Counted from the stretch's first letter, positions 30,303 through 42,097 are shown. The stretch is DNA of 64,000 nucleotides from Polaromonas sp. (GCF_012927485.1 NZ_JABBPC010000036.1:235996-299995); one strand, 5' to 3'. Program-made: numbers and translations. Notes: generated by a model not told the origin, from the letters alone.

Positions 30303-31502
30303 ATGACTTGGGCACCCGCTGCATGTGATCCCGCGTTGTCGCGCGGTCGACGTTATCCTGAAGCCCCAGCGCCGACGCGGTCCGACTTCCAGCGGGATCG
30401 CGACCGAATTGTGCACTCCACGGCTTTTCGCCGTTTAGTCTACAAAACTCAGGTATTTTTGAACCATGAAGGCGACCTGTTCCGCACTCGCCTGACTCAT
30501 TCGCTGGAGGTTGCGCAACTGGGGCGCTCAATTGCCCGCACTCTTCAGCTAAATGAAGACTTGGTTGAAGCGATTGCCCTGGCGCACGATCTAGGCCACA
30601 CGCCCTTCGGGCACGCGGGGCAGGATGCCTTGAATGCGTGCCTGAGAGCTCACAATCCTGCCAGCGCGGGTTTTGAACACAATTTGCAAAGTCTACGCGT
30701 CGTGGATGCGCTGGAGGAAAGTTACCCCGCGTACAACGGTTTGAATTTGACGTTCGAGACACGCGAAGGCATCTTGAAGCACTGCTCAAAACGTAATGCC
30801 CGCCATATTGAGGCTCGCGAGCCTTTCGGCGTAGCGCACCGGTTTGTCGAGCAGGCAGGCAGTGGTCCGGCATGGCGCCAGCCCAGTCTGGAGGCGCAGC
30901 TGGCCAATCTGGCGGATGAAATTGCTTACAACGCCCACGATATTGATGATGGCGTTCGCTCGGGACTGCTGAGCCTGGAACAGTTGGAAGAGGTGGCGCT
31001 GTTCCGTCAGTATCGATGCGAAACGACGGCGGCCTATCCCTATTTGAAGGGGCGACGCCTGCTGTTTGAGACCATACGGCGCATGCTCAGTGCGCAAGTC
31101 TACGACGTGATCGACGCAACGCGCCTGACGCTGAAAAAAGCGGCGCCGGCCAACGTTCAGGCGGTGCGCGAACAGGGCGCGCTGGTTTGTTTTTCGGTTC
31201 AAATGTCCTTGCAGTCGGCGTCCCTCAAGCACTTTCTGCTGCAAAATTTATACCGTCACGCTCAAGTTGTAGAAACCACGGAAGCCGCCAAGCAGGTTGT
31301 GCGCGATTTGTTTGATGCTTACATGGCCGACCCGGCCCAACTGCCGCAGGCCCATATTGACCGCTTCGACGGCATCGGAGCCTCCCACGCCGCTGGCGCC
31401 AAACCCGAGCGCGTGGTGGCCGACTATATCGCCGGCATGACCGACCGTTTCGCCGCCAAAGAGCATGAGCGGATCATGGGGCACGCTGTTTTCCCCGTTT
31501 GA
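30303..31502 (+). CDS. dgt: Deoxyguanosinetriphosphate triphosphohydrolase-like HD protein
   Basis: DRDRIVHSTAFRRLVYKTQVF, TRLTHSLEVAQLGRSI, AHDLGHTPFGHAG. Confidence 0.93.
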   Translation: MTWAPAACDPALSRGRRYPEAPAPTRSDFQRDRDRIVHSTAFRRLVYKTQVFLNHEGDLFRTRLTHSLEVAQLGRSIARTLQLNEDLVEAIALAHDLGHTPFGHAGQDALNACLRAHNPASAGFEHNLQSLRVVDALEESYPAYNGLNLTFETREGILKHCSKRNARHIEAREPFGVAHRFVEQAGSGPAWRQPSLEAQLANLADEIAYNAHDIDDGVRSGLLSLEQLEEVALFRQYRCETTAAYPYLKGRRLLFETIRRMLSAQVYDVIDATRLTLKKAAPANVQAVREQGALVCFSVQMSLQSASLKHFLLQNLYRHAQVVETTEAAKQVVRDLFDAYMADPAQLPQAHIDRFDGIGASHAAGAKPERVVADYIAGMTDRFAAKEHERIMGHAVFPV

Positions 31503-31626
31503 AAATAAGAACACTGAGGGAGGGTTTCATGGCGCGGTCTTGGACCGCAATCCCTGAAGAAAGTCGGCTTACGCTCCTAATTCGCGATTGAAATAGCCCC
31601 ACAACCCAACGCAGACTTTCGCAGTA

Positions 31627-31643
31627 GCTATAAAGATAATAGC
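31627..31643. repeat. 17-nt GCTA-N9-TAGC intergenic repeat, copy 1
   Basis: GCTATAAAGATAATAGC; matches the copies at 37414, 47131 and 50285 in length and ends. Confidence 0.6.
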
Positions 31644-31721
31644 AAATTTTTCACGTCGATATTCTGAATAGGGGAGGCCGGAATCCACTTATCATGACGC
31701 AAACTTCAGGCAAAGCATCTT

Positions 31722-32420
31722 ATGGCCCGTCTTCCCCGTCTTACGCTGCCGGGCTATCCGCATCACATCATCCAGCGGGGCAATAACCGGCAGGTCATTT
31801 TTTCATCGATGGCCCACTACCAGATGATCTTGGCGCTACTGAATGAAAATGCCCTGAAGTTTGGCGTGGCGCTGCATGCCTATGTGTTGATGAACAACCA
31901 TTTTCATTTGCTCGCAACCCCTGCAACCGATGAGGCGCTACCGCAGATGATGCAAGCGGTCGGCCGCAGCTATGTGCGTTATTTCAACGACAGCCAAGGA
32001 CGTTCAGGTACCTTGTGGGAAGGGCGCTACCGCTCGACAGTAATAGAAACTGACCGTTACTTGTTGGCCTGTATGGCCTACATCGATCTCAATCCCGTGC
32101 GTTCCGGAGTGATGAAAGAGGCGAGAGACTATCCCTGGTCCAGCCATGGCCACTACATCGGTTTGCGGACGGACAAAATGGTGACACCCCACGCCTTGTT
32201 CTGGGCACTGGGTAACACACCCTTCGCGCGTGAAGCCGCTTACGCCGAATTGGTAAAAGCGGGCATCACGCAGAAGCAACAGGACGCGTTGACCCAATCG
32301 GCTCTTAGTGGATGGGCGTTAGGCGACGACGATTTCGTGTCTGATCTCCAAAAACGGACAGCTCGTCGAATCAAGAAAAATCAGCCCGGGCGTCCCACCG
32401 GAAAATCTCGGCAAGAGTAA
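31722..32420 (+). mobile_element. REP-associated tyrosine transposase (RAYT, Y1_Tnp/IS200-related)
   Basis: RLPRLTLPGYPHHIIQRGNNRQVIF, AYVLMNNHFHLLATP (HUH), YVRYFNDSQGRSGTLWEGRYRSTVIETDRYLLACMAYIDLNPVRSGV. Confidence 0.93.
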
Positions 32421-32652
32421 GAACGCAGCACCCGTGACATTCATTTACCTGGCAACGAGTTTTAACATGTCCCCAATTAAAGTTTATGGTGTTTTCGCGG
32501 TCATTAATTAGAATCTGACCCTTATTAAAGTGCTTGGTGATATTGTTGCGGTGCACTATGCTGTGTATTCTGTGAAAAATTATGAACCCTGGGGGAAGGA
32601 GTGATGCGCGCCCGCTGCGCCGCTTTTGTCTTCCAAACGATGAGGAATTGCC

Positions 32653-35600
32653 ATGACCACGGCTGCAGAAATTAAGCACTTTGAACAACACGGTTTGTAT
32701 GCTGGCGCCAATGAGCACGATGCGTGCGGCGTCGGATTTGTCGCGCACATCAAAGGTCACAAAAGCCATGCCATCGTCCAGCAGGGTCTTAAAATCCTTG
32801 AAAACCTTGATCACCGGGGGGCAGTGGGCGCTGACAAGTTAATGGGCGACGGCGCCGGCATACTGATTCAATTGCCCGATGCCCTCTACCGGGAAGAGAT
32901 GGCTAAACAAGGCGTTAACCTGCCCCCTCCGGGAGAATATGGCGTCGGCATGGTGTTTTTACCCAAAGAACACGCGTCCCGTCTGGCATGCCAGCAGGCG
33001 TTGGAACGCGCTGTCAAGGCCGAGGGCCAAATGCTGCTCGGCTGGCGCGATGTACCGGTTAACCGCGAGATGCCCATGTCGCCCACGGTGCGCGAAAAGG
33101 AACCCATTCTTCGGCAGATATTCATTGGCCGCGGCAATGACGTAATTGTTCAGGACGCGCTGGAACGCAAGCTGTACGTGATTCGCAAAACTGCCAGCGC
33201 GGCCGTTCAGAAACTGCACCTCACGCACAGCAAAGAGTATTACGTCCCCAGCATGTCCAGCCGCACAGTGGTTTACAAAGGCTTGTTGCTGGCCACGCAG
33301 GTAGGCACTTACTACCGGGATCTAACGGATACCCGCTGCGTTTCGGCGCTGGGTCTGGTGCACCAGCGTTTTTCGACCAACACCTTTCCAGAGTGGCCGC
33401 TGGCGCATCCCTATCGCTATGTTGCGCACAACGGTGAGATCAACACCGTCAAGGGGAACTACAACTGGATGAGGGCACGCGAAGGCGTGATGTCCTCACC
33501 CGTGCTCGGCGCCGATCTACAAAAACTTTACCCAATCACCTTCGCCGGCCAATCCGATACCGCCACCTTTGACAATTGCCTTGAGCTGCTGACCATGGCG
33601 GGTTACCCCATCAGCCAGGCCGTGATGATGATGATTCCCGAGCCCTGGGAGCAGCACACCAGCATGGACGAGCGCCGCAAGGCTTTTTACGAATACCATG
33701 CGGCCATGCTGGAACCGTGGGACGGTCCAGCGTCTATCGTGTTCACCGACGGCCGTCAGATTGGTGCGACGTTGGACCGCAATGGCCTGCGTCCATCGCG
33801 TTATTGCGTGACCGATGATGATCTGGTCATCATGGCCTCTGAATCAGGTGTGTTGCCGATTCCCGAACACAAAATTGTGCGCAAGTGGCGTTTGCAGCCC
33901 GGCAAAATGTTCCTGATCGATCTGGAGCAAGGTCGCATGGTGGACGATGAGGAGATCAAGGCGACGCTGGCCAACAGCAAGCCTTACAAGCAGTGGATTG
34001 AAAACCTGCGCATCAAGCTGGATGATGTCCCCAGCGAAGCGCCGACCGCATCAGTCGCTTCCAAAACCCCGACTTTGCCGGCGGCTTCGCTGCTGGACCG
34101 CCAGCAGGCTTTTGGCTACACCCAGGAAGATATCAAATTCCTGATATCACCCATGGCCATCAATGGCGAGGAAGCTACCGGCTCCATGGGCAATGACAGT
34201 CCGCTGGCCGTGCTGTCGAATCGGAACAAGCCGCTCTATAACTACTTCAAGCAATTGTTCGCGCAGGTCACCAACCCGCCGATTGACCCGATTCGCGAAG
34301 CCATCGTGATGTCGCTGGTGTCCTTCGTCGGACCCAAACCCAACCTGCTCGACATCAACCAGGTCAACCCGCCCATGCGCCTGGAAGTCAGTCAGCCCGT
34401 GCTGAACTGCGCCAACATGCAAAAACTGCGCGATATCGAAGCACACACCCAGGGCAAGTTCAAGAGCTACACCCTGGACATCACCTATCCGCTGGTTTGG
34501 GGCCATGAAGGGGTGGAGGCCAAACTTGCATCCCTGTGCGCTGAAGCGGTGGATGCCATCAAAGGCGGAAAAAATATCCTGATCGTGAGTGACCGGGCCG
34601 TGAGTGCAAGCCAGGTTGCCATTCCGGCTGTGCTGGCACTTTCAGCCATTCACCAGCACTTGGTGAAAGAGGGCTTGCGCACCACCGCAGGGCTGGTGGT
34701 TGAGACCGGTTCCGCGAGAGAAGTGCACCACTTTGCCGTGCTCGCAGGGTATGGCGCAGAAGCGGTTCATCCCTACCTCGCCATGGAGACACTGGCCGAG
34801 CTGTCCCGGGGACTTCCGGGCGACTTGAACACCGACAAGGCAATTTACAACTACACCAAAGCGGTTGGCAAAGGTCTTTCCAAGATCATGTCCAAGATGG
34901 GGGTGTCGACTTACATGAGCTATTGCGGTGCCCAGTTGTTCGAGGCGATTGGTCTGAACCGCGAAACCGTGGACAAATTCTTTACGGGCACGGCCAGTCA
35001 GGTCGAGGGCATGGGTGTGTTCGAGATTGCAGAGGAAGCCTTGCGCATGCACAAGGCCGCCTTTAGTGAAGATCCGGTGCTGGCCAATATGCTCGATGCA
35101 GGCGGTGAATACGCCTGGCGCGTACGCGGCGAAGACCACATGTGGACGCCTGACGCGATTGCCAAACTGCAGCATTCCACGCGTTCGAATAACTGGAATA
35201 CCTACAAAGAGTATGCCCAGCTGATCAACGACCAGAATCGCCGCCACATGACCTTGCGTGGTTTGTTCGAATTCAAGATTGACCCCAGCAAAGCGATCCC
35301 GATTGATGAGGTCGAGTCCGCCAAGGAAATCGTCAAACGGTTCGTAACGGGTGCCATGTCGTTGGGCTCGATCAGCACCGAAGCGCATGCTACTTTGGCT
35401 GTGGCCATGAATCGCATTGGCGGCAAGAGCAACACCGGTGAGGGCGGAGAGGATCCAAACCGCTATCGCCAGGAACTCAAGGGCATTCCGATCAAAAAGG
35501 GAGAGACGCTGAAAAGCGTGATCGGTCCCAAGCAGGTCGAGGTCGATCTGCCTTTGCAGGACGGTGATTCACTACGTTCGCGTATCAAGCAGGTCGCTTC

Positions 35601-37401
35601 GGGCCGCTTTGGGGTTACCACCGAGTATTTGGTATCGGCTGACCAGATCCAGATCAAGATGGCGCAGGGTGCCAAGCCCGGTGAGGGCGGTCAGCTGCCA
35701 GGCGGCAAGGTGAGTGAATACATCGGTAGCCTGCGCTACTCGGTGCCGGGAGTGGGCTTGATTTCGCCACCGCCCCATCACGACATCTACTCGATCGAGG
35801 ACCTCGCGCAGTTGATCCACGACTTGAAAAACGTCAACCCGCGTGCCAGCATCAGCGTCAAGCTGGTCAGCGAAGTCGGCGTGGGGACGATTGCGGCAGG
35901 CGTGGCCAAGGCCAAGTCTGACCACGTGGTCATTGCCGGCCATGACGGAGGCACGGGCGCATCGCCCTGGTCGTCCATAAAGCATGCAGGCTCTCCTTGG
36001 GAAATTGGCCTGGCTGAAACCCAGCAGACGCTGGTACTCAACCGATTGCGCGGCCGTATTCGGGTTCAGGCTGACGGCCAGATGAAAACCGGTCGCGACG
36101 TGGTCATCGGCGGGCTGTTGGGGGCCGACGAATTCGGCTTTGCCACGGCGCCGCTGGTGGTCGAAGGCTGCATCATGATGCGCAAATGCCATCTCAATAC
36201 CTGCCCGGTGGGCGTGGCAACGCAAGACCCGGTATTGCGTCAAAAATTCAGTGGCAAGCCTGAGCATGTGGTCAATTACTTCTTTTTTGTCGCCGAGGAA
36301 GCGCGCCAGCTCATGGCCCAACTGGGGGTGCGCAAGTTCGATGACCTGATTGGCCGCGCCGACCTGCTGGATACACAAAAAGGCATTTCACATTGGAAGG
36401 CCAGCGGCCTGGACTTTAGCCGTCTGTTCTATCAACCCCATGTGCCAGCCGATGTGCCGCGCAGGCATGTGATGGAGCAAGACCACGGGCTCGAAAAAGC
36501 ACTCGACATTCGCCTGATTGAAAAATCAAGAGCGGCCCTCGAAAAGGGGGAGAAAGTTCAGTTCATCGAGGTTGCGCGGAACGTCAACCGAACCGTGGGC
36601 GCCATGTTGTCCGGCGAATTGACGCGCATGCGCCCTGAAGGTTTGCCCGACGACACCTTGCGCATCCAGCTCGAGGGGACGGGCGGCCAGTCCTTTGGGG
36701 CCTTCCTCGCCAAAGGCATCACGCTTTACCTGATTGGCGACGCGAACGACTACACCGGCAAGGGTCTCTCGGGGGGTCGCATCGTGGTGCGGCCTAGTAT
36801 CGACTTCCGCGGTGATGCCGTCAAAAACACCATTGTCGGCAACACGGTGCTTTATGGTGCCACCACTGGCGAAGCCTTTTTCAGTGGAGTCGCGGGTGAA
36901 CGTTTTGCCGTTCGCCTGTCGGGTGCGACCGCCGTGGTGGAAGGCACGGGTGACCATGGCTGCGAATACATGACCGGCGGCACGGTGGTCGTGCTCGGCA
37001 AGACTGGCCGTAACTTTGCCGCGGGGATGAGCGGTGGCGTGGCCTATGTCTATGACGAAGACGGACAGTTTGCAACGCGTTGCAACACCTCCATGGTGTC
37101 GATGGACCGTGTGGTGACCACTGCCGAGCAGCACAGCCATGACAAGGCGGACTTGCATACTGGCGAAAGCGATGAAGAGCTGCTCAAACGCCTGTTGCAA
37201 GAGCACAACCGCTGGACCGGCAGCAAGCGTGCCAGAGAGCTGCTGGACCACTGGAACGAATCGCGCTTGAAGTTCGTGAAAGTGTTCCCCAATGAGTACA
37301 AACGGGCCTTGATTGAGCGCAAGGAGCGCCGACTGGACGCGGCGACCGAGACCACGCGCGCGCAGGTTGCCACCAATCAGGAAGCGGTGCTGGCCAAGTA
37401 A
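32653..37401 (+). CDS. gltB: Glutamate synthase large subunit
   Basis: Class II amidotransferase-like N-terminal region ([13 protein letters not shown]), [44 protein letters not shown]; 1582 aa. Confidence 0.97.
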   Translation: MTTAAEIKHFEQHGLYAGANEHDACGVGFVAHIKGHKSHAIVQQGLKILENLDHRGAVGADKLMGDGAGILIQLPDALYREEMAKQGVNLPPPGEYGVGMVFLPKEHASRLACQQALERAVKAEGQMLLGWRDVPVNREMPMSPTVREKEPILRQIFIGRGNDVIVQDALERKLYVIRKTASAAVQKLHLTHSKEYYVPSMSSRTVVYKGLLLATQVGTYYRDLTDTRCVSALGLVHQRFSTNTFPEWPLAHPYRYVAHNGEINTVKGNYNWMRAREGVMSSPVLGADLQKLYPITFAGQSDTATFDNCLELLTMAGYPISQAVMMMIPEPWEQHTSMDERRKAFYEYHAAMLEPWDGPASIVFTDGRQIGATLDRNGLRPSRYCVTDDDLVIMASESGVLPIPEHKIVRKWRLQPGKMFLIDLEQGRMVDDEEIKATLANSKPYKQWIENLRIKLDDVPSEAPTASVASKTPTLPAASLLDRQQAFGYTQEDIKFLISPMAINGEEATGSMGNDSPLAVLSNRNKPLYNYFKQLFAQVTNPPIDPIREAIVMSLVSFVGPKPNLLDINQVNPPMRLEVSQPVLNCANMQKLRDIEAHTQGKFKSYTLDITYPLVWGHEGVEAKLASLCAEAVDAIKGGKNILIVSDRAVSASQVAIPAVLALSAIHQHLVKEGLRTTAGLVVETGSAREVHHFAVLAGYGAEAVHPYLAMETLAELSRGLPGDLNTDKAIYNYTKAVGKGLSKIMSKMGVSTYMSYCGAQLFEAIGLNRETVDKFFTGTASQVEGMGVFEIAEEALRMHKAAFSEDPVLANMLDAGGEYAWRVRGEDHMWTPDAIAKLQHSTRSNNWNTYKEYAQLINDQNRRHMTLRGLFEFKIDPSKAIPIDEVESAKEIVKRFVTGAMSLGSISTEAHATLAVAMNRIGGKSNTGEGGEDPNRYRQELKGIPIKKGETLKSVIGPKQVEVDLPLQDGDSLRSRIKQVASGRFGVTTEYLVSADQIQIKMAQGAKPGEGGQLPGGKVSEYIGSLRYSVPGVGLISPPPHHDIYSIEDLAQLIHDLKNVNPRASISVKLVSEVGVGTIAAGVAKAKSDHVVIAGHDGGTGASPWSSIKHAGSPWEIGLAETQQTLVLNRLRGRIRVQADGQMKTGRDVVIGGLLGADEFGFATAPLVVEGCIMMRKCHLNTCPVGVATQDPVLRQKFSGKPEHVVNYFFFVAEEARQLMAQLGVRKFDDLIGRADLLDTQKGISHWKASGLDFSRLFYQPHVPADVPRRHVMEQDHGLEKALDIRLIEKSRAALEKGEKVQFIEVARNVNRTVGAMLSGELTRMRPEGLPDDTLRIQLEGTGGQSFGAFLAKGITLYLIGDANDYTGKGLSGGRIVVRPSIDFRGDAVKNTIVGNTVLYGATTGEAFFSGVAGERFAVRLSGATAVVEGTGDHGCEYMTGGTVVVLGKTGRNFAAGMSGGVAYVYDEDGQFATRCNTSMVSMDRVVTTAEQHSHDKADLHTGESDEELLKRLLQEHNRWTGSKRARELLDHWNESRLKFVKVFPNEYKRALIERKERRLDAATETTRAQVATNQEAVLAK

Positions 37402-37413
37402 GGCCTCCCCTTT

Positions 37414-37430
37414 TTTGCTATTGTATTAAT
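37414..37430. repeat. 17-nt GCTA-N9-TAGC intergenic repeat, copy 2
   Basis: GCTATTGTATTAATAGC in the gltB-gltD gap. Confidence 0.6.
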
Positions 37431-37497
37431 AGCTGTTTGCACCCACTCTCAGAGCGCCAACAGCGTAGAACGCTTAAAAAATCGCAGAGGACTCATC

Positions 37498-38964
37498 ATG
37501 GGAAAAATTACCGGCTTCATGGAATACGAGCGCATTGAAGAAGGCTACAGGCCGATCACGGAGCGCTTGAAAAGTTACAAGGAATTTGTCATTGGCCTGG
37601 ACCATGCCCAGGCCAATAAGCAAGCGGCGCGATGTATGGACTGCGGCACACCGTTTTGCAACAACGGCTGCCCCGTCAATAACATCATTCCCGATTTCAA
37701 CGACATGGTGTTTCGTGGCGACTGGAAAAATGCAATTGACACATTGCACAGCACCAACAACTTTCCGGAATTCACCGGCCGCATCTGTCCCGCGCCGTGT
37801 GAGGCTGCTTGCACGCTCAACGTCAACAACGATGCGGTGGGAATCAAATCGATTGAGCACGCCATCATTGACCGCGCCTGGTTGGAGGGCTGGGTCACGC
37901 CCCAGTTACCGAAGCACAAAAGCGGAAAAAAGGTGGCCGTGGTGGGGTCCGGTCCTGCCGGCATGGCCGCTGCGCAGCAACTGTCTCGCGCTGGCCATGA
38001 GGTGACGTTGTTTGAGAAAAACGATCGCATCGGCGGCTTGCTGCGCTACGGCATTCCTGACTTCAAAATGGAAAAAATTCACATCGATCGCAGGGTTGAG
38101 CAGATGCAGGCCGAAGGTGTGAAGTTCAGAACCGGCGTGATGGTGGGTCGTCTTACCAAAGACTCCAAAGTAACCAACTGGGCCAAAGAGACCATCAGCC
38201 CGGAACAACTTAAAAAAGACTTCGACGCCGTCATTCTGACTGGCGGCGCTGAACAGTCCCGTGATCTGCCCGTGCCCGGCCGCGACTTGAACGGTGTGCA
38301 CTTTGCGATGGAATTTTTACCGCAGCAAAACAAGATTAATGCCGGGGACAAAGTCAAAGGCCAGCTTCGGGCTGATGGCAAGCATGTGATCGTGATTGGC
38401 GGCGGCGACACAGGTTCCGACTGCGTGGGCACCAGCAACCGCCATGGCGCGGCCAGCGTGACGCAGTTTGAACTGATGCCGCAGCCGCCTGAAGAAGAGA
38501 ATCGCCCCATGACTTGGCCCTATTGGCCGATCAAATTGCGAACCAGTTCCAGTCACCAGGAAGGCTGCGACCGCGAGTTTGCCATTTCGACCAAGGAACT
38601 GATGGGTGAAAAGGGAAAAGTCACGGGTCTCAAAACGGTGCGGGTCGAGTGGAAAGACGGCAAGATGGTCGAGGTGCTAGGTTCCGAGCAAATCCTGAAA
38701 GCGGACTTGGTATTGCTCGCCATGGGGTTTGTCTCGCCTGTCGCTTCGGTTCTGGAGGCCTTCGGCATTGAGAAGGATAACCGCGGTAACGCCAAGGCGA
38801 GTACTGACTTCGCGGGTGGCTATGCCACCAACGTGTCCAAGGTGTTTGCAGCAGGTGATATTCGTCGCGGTCAAAGCCTGGTGGTGTGGGCGATTCGCGA
38901 AGGCCGCCAGGCCGCTCGCTCCGTTGACGAGTTTTTGATGGGGTACAGTGATCTTCCGCGCTGA
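37498..38964 (+). CDS. gltD: Glutamate synthase small subunit
   Basis: [57 protein letters not shown]. Confidence 0.97.
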   Translation: MGKITGFMEYERIEEGYRPITERLKSYKEFVIGLDHAQANKQAARCMDCGTPFCNNGCPVNNIIPDFNDMVFRGDWKNAIDTLHSTNNFPEFTGRICPAPCEAACTLNVNNDAVGIKSIEHAIIDRAWLEGWVTPQLPKHKSGKKVAVVGSGPAGMAAAQQLSRAGHEVTLFEKNDRIGGLLRYGIPDFKMEKIHIDRRVEQMQAEGVKFRTGVMVGRLTKDSKVTNWAKETISPEQLKKDFDAVILTGGAEQSRDLPVPGRDLNGVHFAMEFLPQQNKINAGDKVKGQLRADGKHVIVIGGGDTGSDCVGTSNRHGAASVTQFELMPQPPEEENRPMTWPYWPIKLRTSSSHQEGCDREFAISTKELMGEKGKVTGLKTVRVEWKDGKMVEVLGSEQILKADLVLLAMGFVSPVASVLEAFGIEKDNRGNAKASTDFAGGYATNVSKVFAAGDIRRGQSLVVWAIREGRQAARSVDEFLMGYSDLPR

Positions 38965-38989
38965 AGTCGCGTAATCCCTTATGATCCAC

Positions 38990-39013
38990 AATCCGGAGAA
39001 ACCCGGATTTTTT
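38990..39013 (+). terminator. Rho-independent terminator after gltD
   Basis: AATCCGG-AGAAAC-CCGGATT followed by T-run. Confidence 0.85.
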
Positions 39014-39019
39014 CTTTCT

Positions 39020-39865
39020 ATGGCTTCATCTTCCACCCAATCCCTTGTTGAATTGCGTCACCTGACCTTCGGGTACGGGGAGCGCATCATTCTGGACGAC
39101 ATTTCACTGTCGGTGCCTCGGGGCAAGGTCACGGCATTGATGGGAGCCTCTGGTGGCGGCAAGACGACCATCCTCCGCTTGATTGGCGGCCAGAATCATG
39201 CACAGTCTGGACAACTTTTGTTCGACGGCCAGGACGTTACCCCCATGAAGCAACCGCAGCTCTACGCCGCGCGGCGGCGCATGGGCATGCTGTTTCAGTT
39301 TGGCGCTCTATTTGCCGACCTGAGCGTGTTTGAGAACGTTGCCTTTCCGCTGCGCGAGCATACCGATTTACCCGAAGCCCTGATTCGTGACATTGTGCTG
39401 ATGAAACTCAATGCGGTGGGCTTGCGTGGCGCGCGTGACCTTATGCCCAGCGAAGTGTCGGGGGGCATGGCGCGTCGTATTGCGTTGGCGCGCGCGATTG
39501 CCCTCGACCCCGATCTGGTCATGTATGACGAACCCTTTTCCGGACTTGATCCAATTTCTCTGGGCACTTCGGCACGACTCATTCGTCAACTCAATGACAC
39601 GATGGGATTGACTAGCCTCTTTGTGTCGCACGAACTGGAGCAGACTTTCGGCATTGCGGACCACGTAGTCATCCTGGCCAACGGGAAAATCGCTATCGAA
39701 GGGACACCCGACGAGGTGCGCAAAAGCACTGACCCGCTGGTCTATCAGTATGTGAATGCGTTGCCAGACGGTCCCGTCCGTTTTCATTATCCTGGAGTGA
39801 CGGTTGAGGAAGACTTCGGTCTCGATGTCAAGTCCGCATCCCATAGCGCGAAGGTTTCATCATGA
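39020..39865 (+). CDS. mlaF: Phospholipid transport ABC ATP-binding protein MlaF
   Basis: Walker A MGASGGGKTTILRLIGG, LMPSEVSGGMARRIALARAIALDPDLVMYDEPFSGLDP; start moved to 39020 because the ORF 5' end overlaps the terminator. Confidence 0.95.
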   Translation: MASSSTQSLVELRHLTFGYGERIILDDISLSVPRGKVTALMGASGGGKTTILRLIGGQNHAQSGQLLFDGQDVTPMKQPQLYAARRRMGMLFQFGALFADLSVFENVAFPLREHTDLPEALIRDIVLMKLNAVGLRGARDLMPSEVSGGMARRIALARAIALDPDLVMYDEPFSGLDPISLGTSARLIRQLNDTMGLTSLFVSHELEQTFGIADHVVILANGKIAIEGTPDEVRKSTDPLVYQYVNALPDGPVRFHYPGVTVEEDFGLDVKSASHSAKVSS

Positions 39866-40644
39866 GCTGGTACAAACCCTCGGATGTGGGCCTCGCTACG
39901 CGCAGCAAACTGGTTAACCTGGGTTACGGCGCTCGGCTTTTTTTGAAGCTCCTCGCCTCGATTGGTTCGAGTTTTCGGCGTTTTGGTTTGGTGCGTGACC
40001 AGATCCATTTTCTCGGCAATTACTCGTTGGTCATCATCGCGGTGTCCGGGCTGTTTGTCGGTTTCGTCTTCGGTCTGCAAGGGTATTACACCTTGCAGCG
40101 ATTTGGTTCTTCAGATGCATTGGGCTTGTTGGTGACGCTGACCCTGGTCCGGGAACTTGGCCCGGTGGTGACCGCGCTGCTATTCGCCGGACGGGCAGGG
40201 ACCTCGTTGACAGCCGAGATCGGATTGATGAAGGCGGGTGAGCAGATCAGCGTCATGGAAATGATGGCGGTGGACCCGGTGCAACGCATTTTGGCACCCC
40301 GTTTTTGGGCAGGTGTTATTACCATGCCTTTGCTGGCCGCTGTGTTCAGCGCCATGGGCATTATTGGCGGCTGGGTCGTCGGCGTGCTGATGATCGGCGT
40401 GGACGCGGGCTCGTTCTGGAGCCAGATTCAGGGCGGTGTCGATGTCTGGAAAGATGTCGGAAACGGCATTGTCAAGAGTATCGTTTTCGGCTTTGCCGTG
40501 ACTTTTATTGCCCTGATGCAAGGTTTCGAGGCGCAAGCCACACCGGAGGGGGTGGCAAGCGCCACGACGCGTACGGTGGTCGTGGCTTCCCTGGCGGTTC
40601 TGGGTCTGGATTTCATCCTGACCGCGATGATGTTTACTAATTAA
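39862..40644 (+). CDS. mlaE: Phospholipid transport permease MlaE
   Basis: LVRELGPVVTALLFAGRAGTSLTAEIGLMKAGEQISVMEMMAVDP. Confidence 0.96.
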   Translation: MSWYKPSDVGLATRSKLVNLGYGARLFLKLLASIGSSFRRFGLVRDQIHFLGNYSLVIIAVSGLFVGFVFGLQGYYTLQRFGSSDALGLLVTLTLVRELGPVVTALLFAGRAGTSLTAEIGLMKAGEQISVMEMMAVDPVQRILAPRFWAGVITMPLLAAVFSAMGIIGGWVVGVLMIGVDAGSFWSQIQGGVDVWKDVGNGIVKSIVFGFAVTFIALMQGFEAQATPEGVASATTRTVVVASLAVLGLDFILTAMMFTN

Positions 40645-40651
40645 GGAGAGT

Positions 40652-41161
40652 GTGGTGCAACGCTCAAAGATCGATGTGTGGGTGGGCTTGTTTGTCCTTA
40701 TCGGCGCTGCGGCCATCTTGTTTCTCGCGCTGCAGGCTGCTAATTTGCTAAATCTGAATTTTCAGTCGACTTACCGAATTGAAGCCCATTTCGACAATAT
40801 TGGCGGTCTGAAATCCAAGGCTGCGGTACGCAGCAGCGGGGTTGTCGTGGGCCGTGTGGAGTCAATCACCTTTGACGACAAGACCTTCCAGGCGCGTGTT
40901 ACGCTGGCTATAGAAGGCCGTTACAGATTCCCCAAAGACAGTTCGCTCAAAATTCTCACAAGCGGCCTGCTTGGTGAGCAATATATCGGTGTGGAACCGG
41001 GCATGGATGAAAAAAATCTTGTTGCGGGTGACGTGATCAAACAAACCCAGTCGGCCGTGGTACTTGAAAATTTGATCGGCCAGTTTTTGTTTAGCAAAGC
41101 GGCGGAAAGCAGTTCTGGATCGGGGGCTGCACCGCCATCAGGGACAGCAGAGAAAAAATGA
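40652..41161 (+). CDS. mlaD: MCE-domain substrate-binding protein MlaD
   Basis: RIEAHFDNIGGLKSKAAVRSSGVVVGRV, LKILTSGLLGEQYIGVEPG. Confidence 0.95.
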   Translation: MVQRSKIDVWVGLFVLIGAAAILFLALQAANLLNLNFQSTYRIEAHFDNIGGLKSKAAVRSSGVVVGRVESITFDDKTFQARVTLAIEGRYRFPKDSSLKILTSGLLGEQYIGVEPGMDEKNLVAGDVIKQTQSAVVLENLIGQFLFSKAAESSSGSGAAPPSGTAEKK

Positions 41162-41937
41162 CGACGCAAATCACGAATAAACCACTAGGCTGGGCCGCGG
41201 CGGCGCTAGTGCTGGCCCTCTTGCAAGGTTGCGCTACCGGGCCGAATGCCAATCCGGCCGATCCGCTTGAACCGTTGAACCGGACGGTGTTTAATTTCAA
41301 CGACGGCGTGGACCGGGCGGTACTCAAACCTGTGGCGACCGTGTACAAGGACGTTACGCCGGCGCCGATTCGCACGGGCGTCGCTAGTTTTTTTGGAAAT
41401 ATTTCTGATGTCTGGTCGGTGGCAAACAACTTGCTGCAGTTCAAGCCTGAAGCCGCCGCAGACAGTCTTTTCCGCGTAACCGTCAATACACTGTGGGGCT
41501 TGGGTGGAATTTTCGACGTCGCCAGCGAGATGAAAATCCCCAAGCACAGTGAAGACTTTGGCAGGACGCTGGGGTATTGGGGTGTGGCTTCCGGTCCTTA
41601 TCTGGTATTGCCTTTGTTGGGACCTTCCACTGTGCGTGATTCGGTCGGATCGCTGGTAGACACCCAAGGGGATCTTGTGGACCGGTCCCATAACATCCCT
41701 GTCCGTAATTCGCTGATTACCTTGCGGGCAGTGGATAAGCGAGCCAGCCTGCTCAGCGCAGGTGACTTACTTGAGCAGGCATCCCTGGATAAATACAGTT
41801 TTGCGCGCGACATCTACCTGCAGCGCCATAGTCGCCCCAATGGGAGCACGGCCGGAGCGCCCGAGGAGCGTTACGACCTGCCAGAGGCCGCACCGGGCGC
41901 AGGGGCGCCAGCAGTTCCGGATCCCGCAGTCAAGTAA
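41158..41937 (+). CDS. mlaA: Outer-membrane lipoprotein MlaA (VacJ)
   Basis: Lipobox LLQGCATGP; DPLEPLNRTVFNFNDGVDRAVLKPVA; GPYLVLPLLGPSTVRDSVG. Confidence 0.95.
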   Translation: MTTQITNKPLGWAAAALVLALLQGCATGPNANPADPLEPLNRTVFNFNDGVDRAVLKPVATVYKDVTPAPIRTGVASFFGNISDVWSVANNLLQFKPEAAADSLFRVTVNTLWGLGGIFDVASEMKIPKHSEDFGRTLGYWGVASGPYLVLPLLGPSTVRDSVGSLVDTQGDLVDRSHNIPVRNSLITLRAVDKRASLLSAGDLLEQASLDKYSFARDIYLQRHSRPNGSTAGAPEERYDLPEAAPGAGAPAVPDPAVK

Positions 41938-42097
41938 AGAACGGCCTCAAGCAAGCTTTACAAAACTGCGCTAAAACTTCATCTTCTGCCCGAAAACAAT
42001 ACCCAAAATAACTGGAGAAGAACTGGTTTTCAGCAGGCGTTGCATGATAGTCATGCAACGATGTCGACCACAAACGCTTCCCTATCGAAGGAAAATT

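Noticed and set aside
35572-36378. 268-aa minus-strand ORF inside gltB (and similar ones at 36526-37251 and 34642-35388)
   Set aside because: Antisense to a well-conserved glutamate synthase; no recognisable domain or start context.
37402-37498. gltB-gltD gap as a possible riboswitch
   Set aside because: The only clear structure is the short 17-nt repeat; no larger folded domain was evident.
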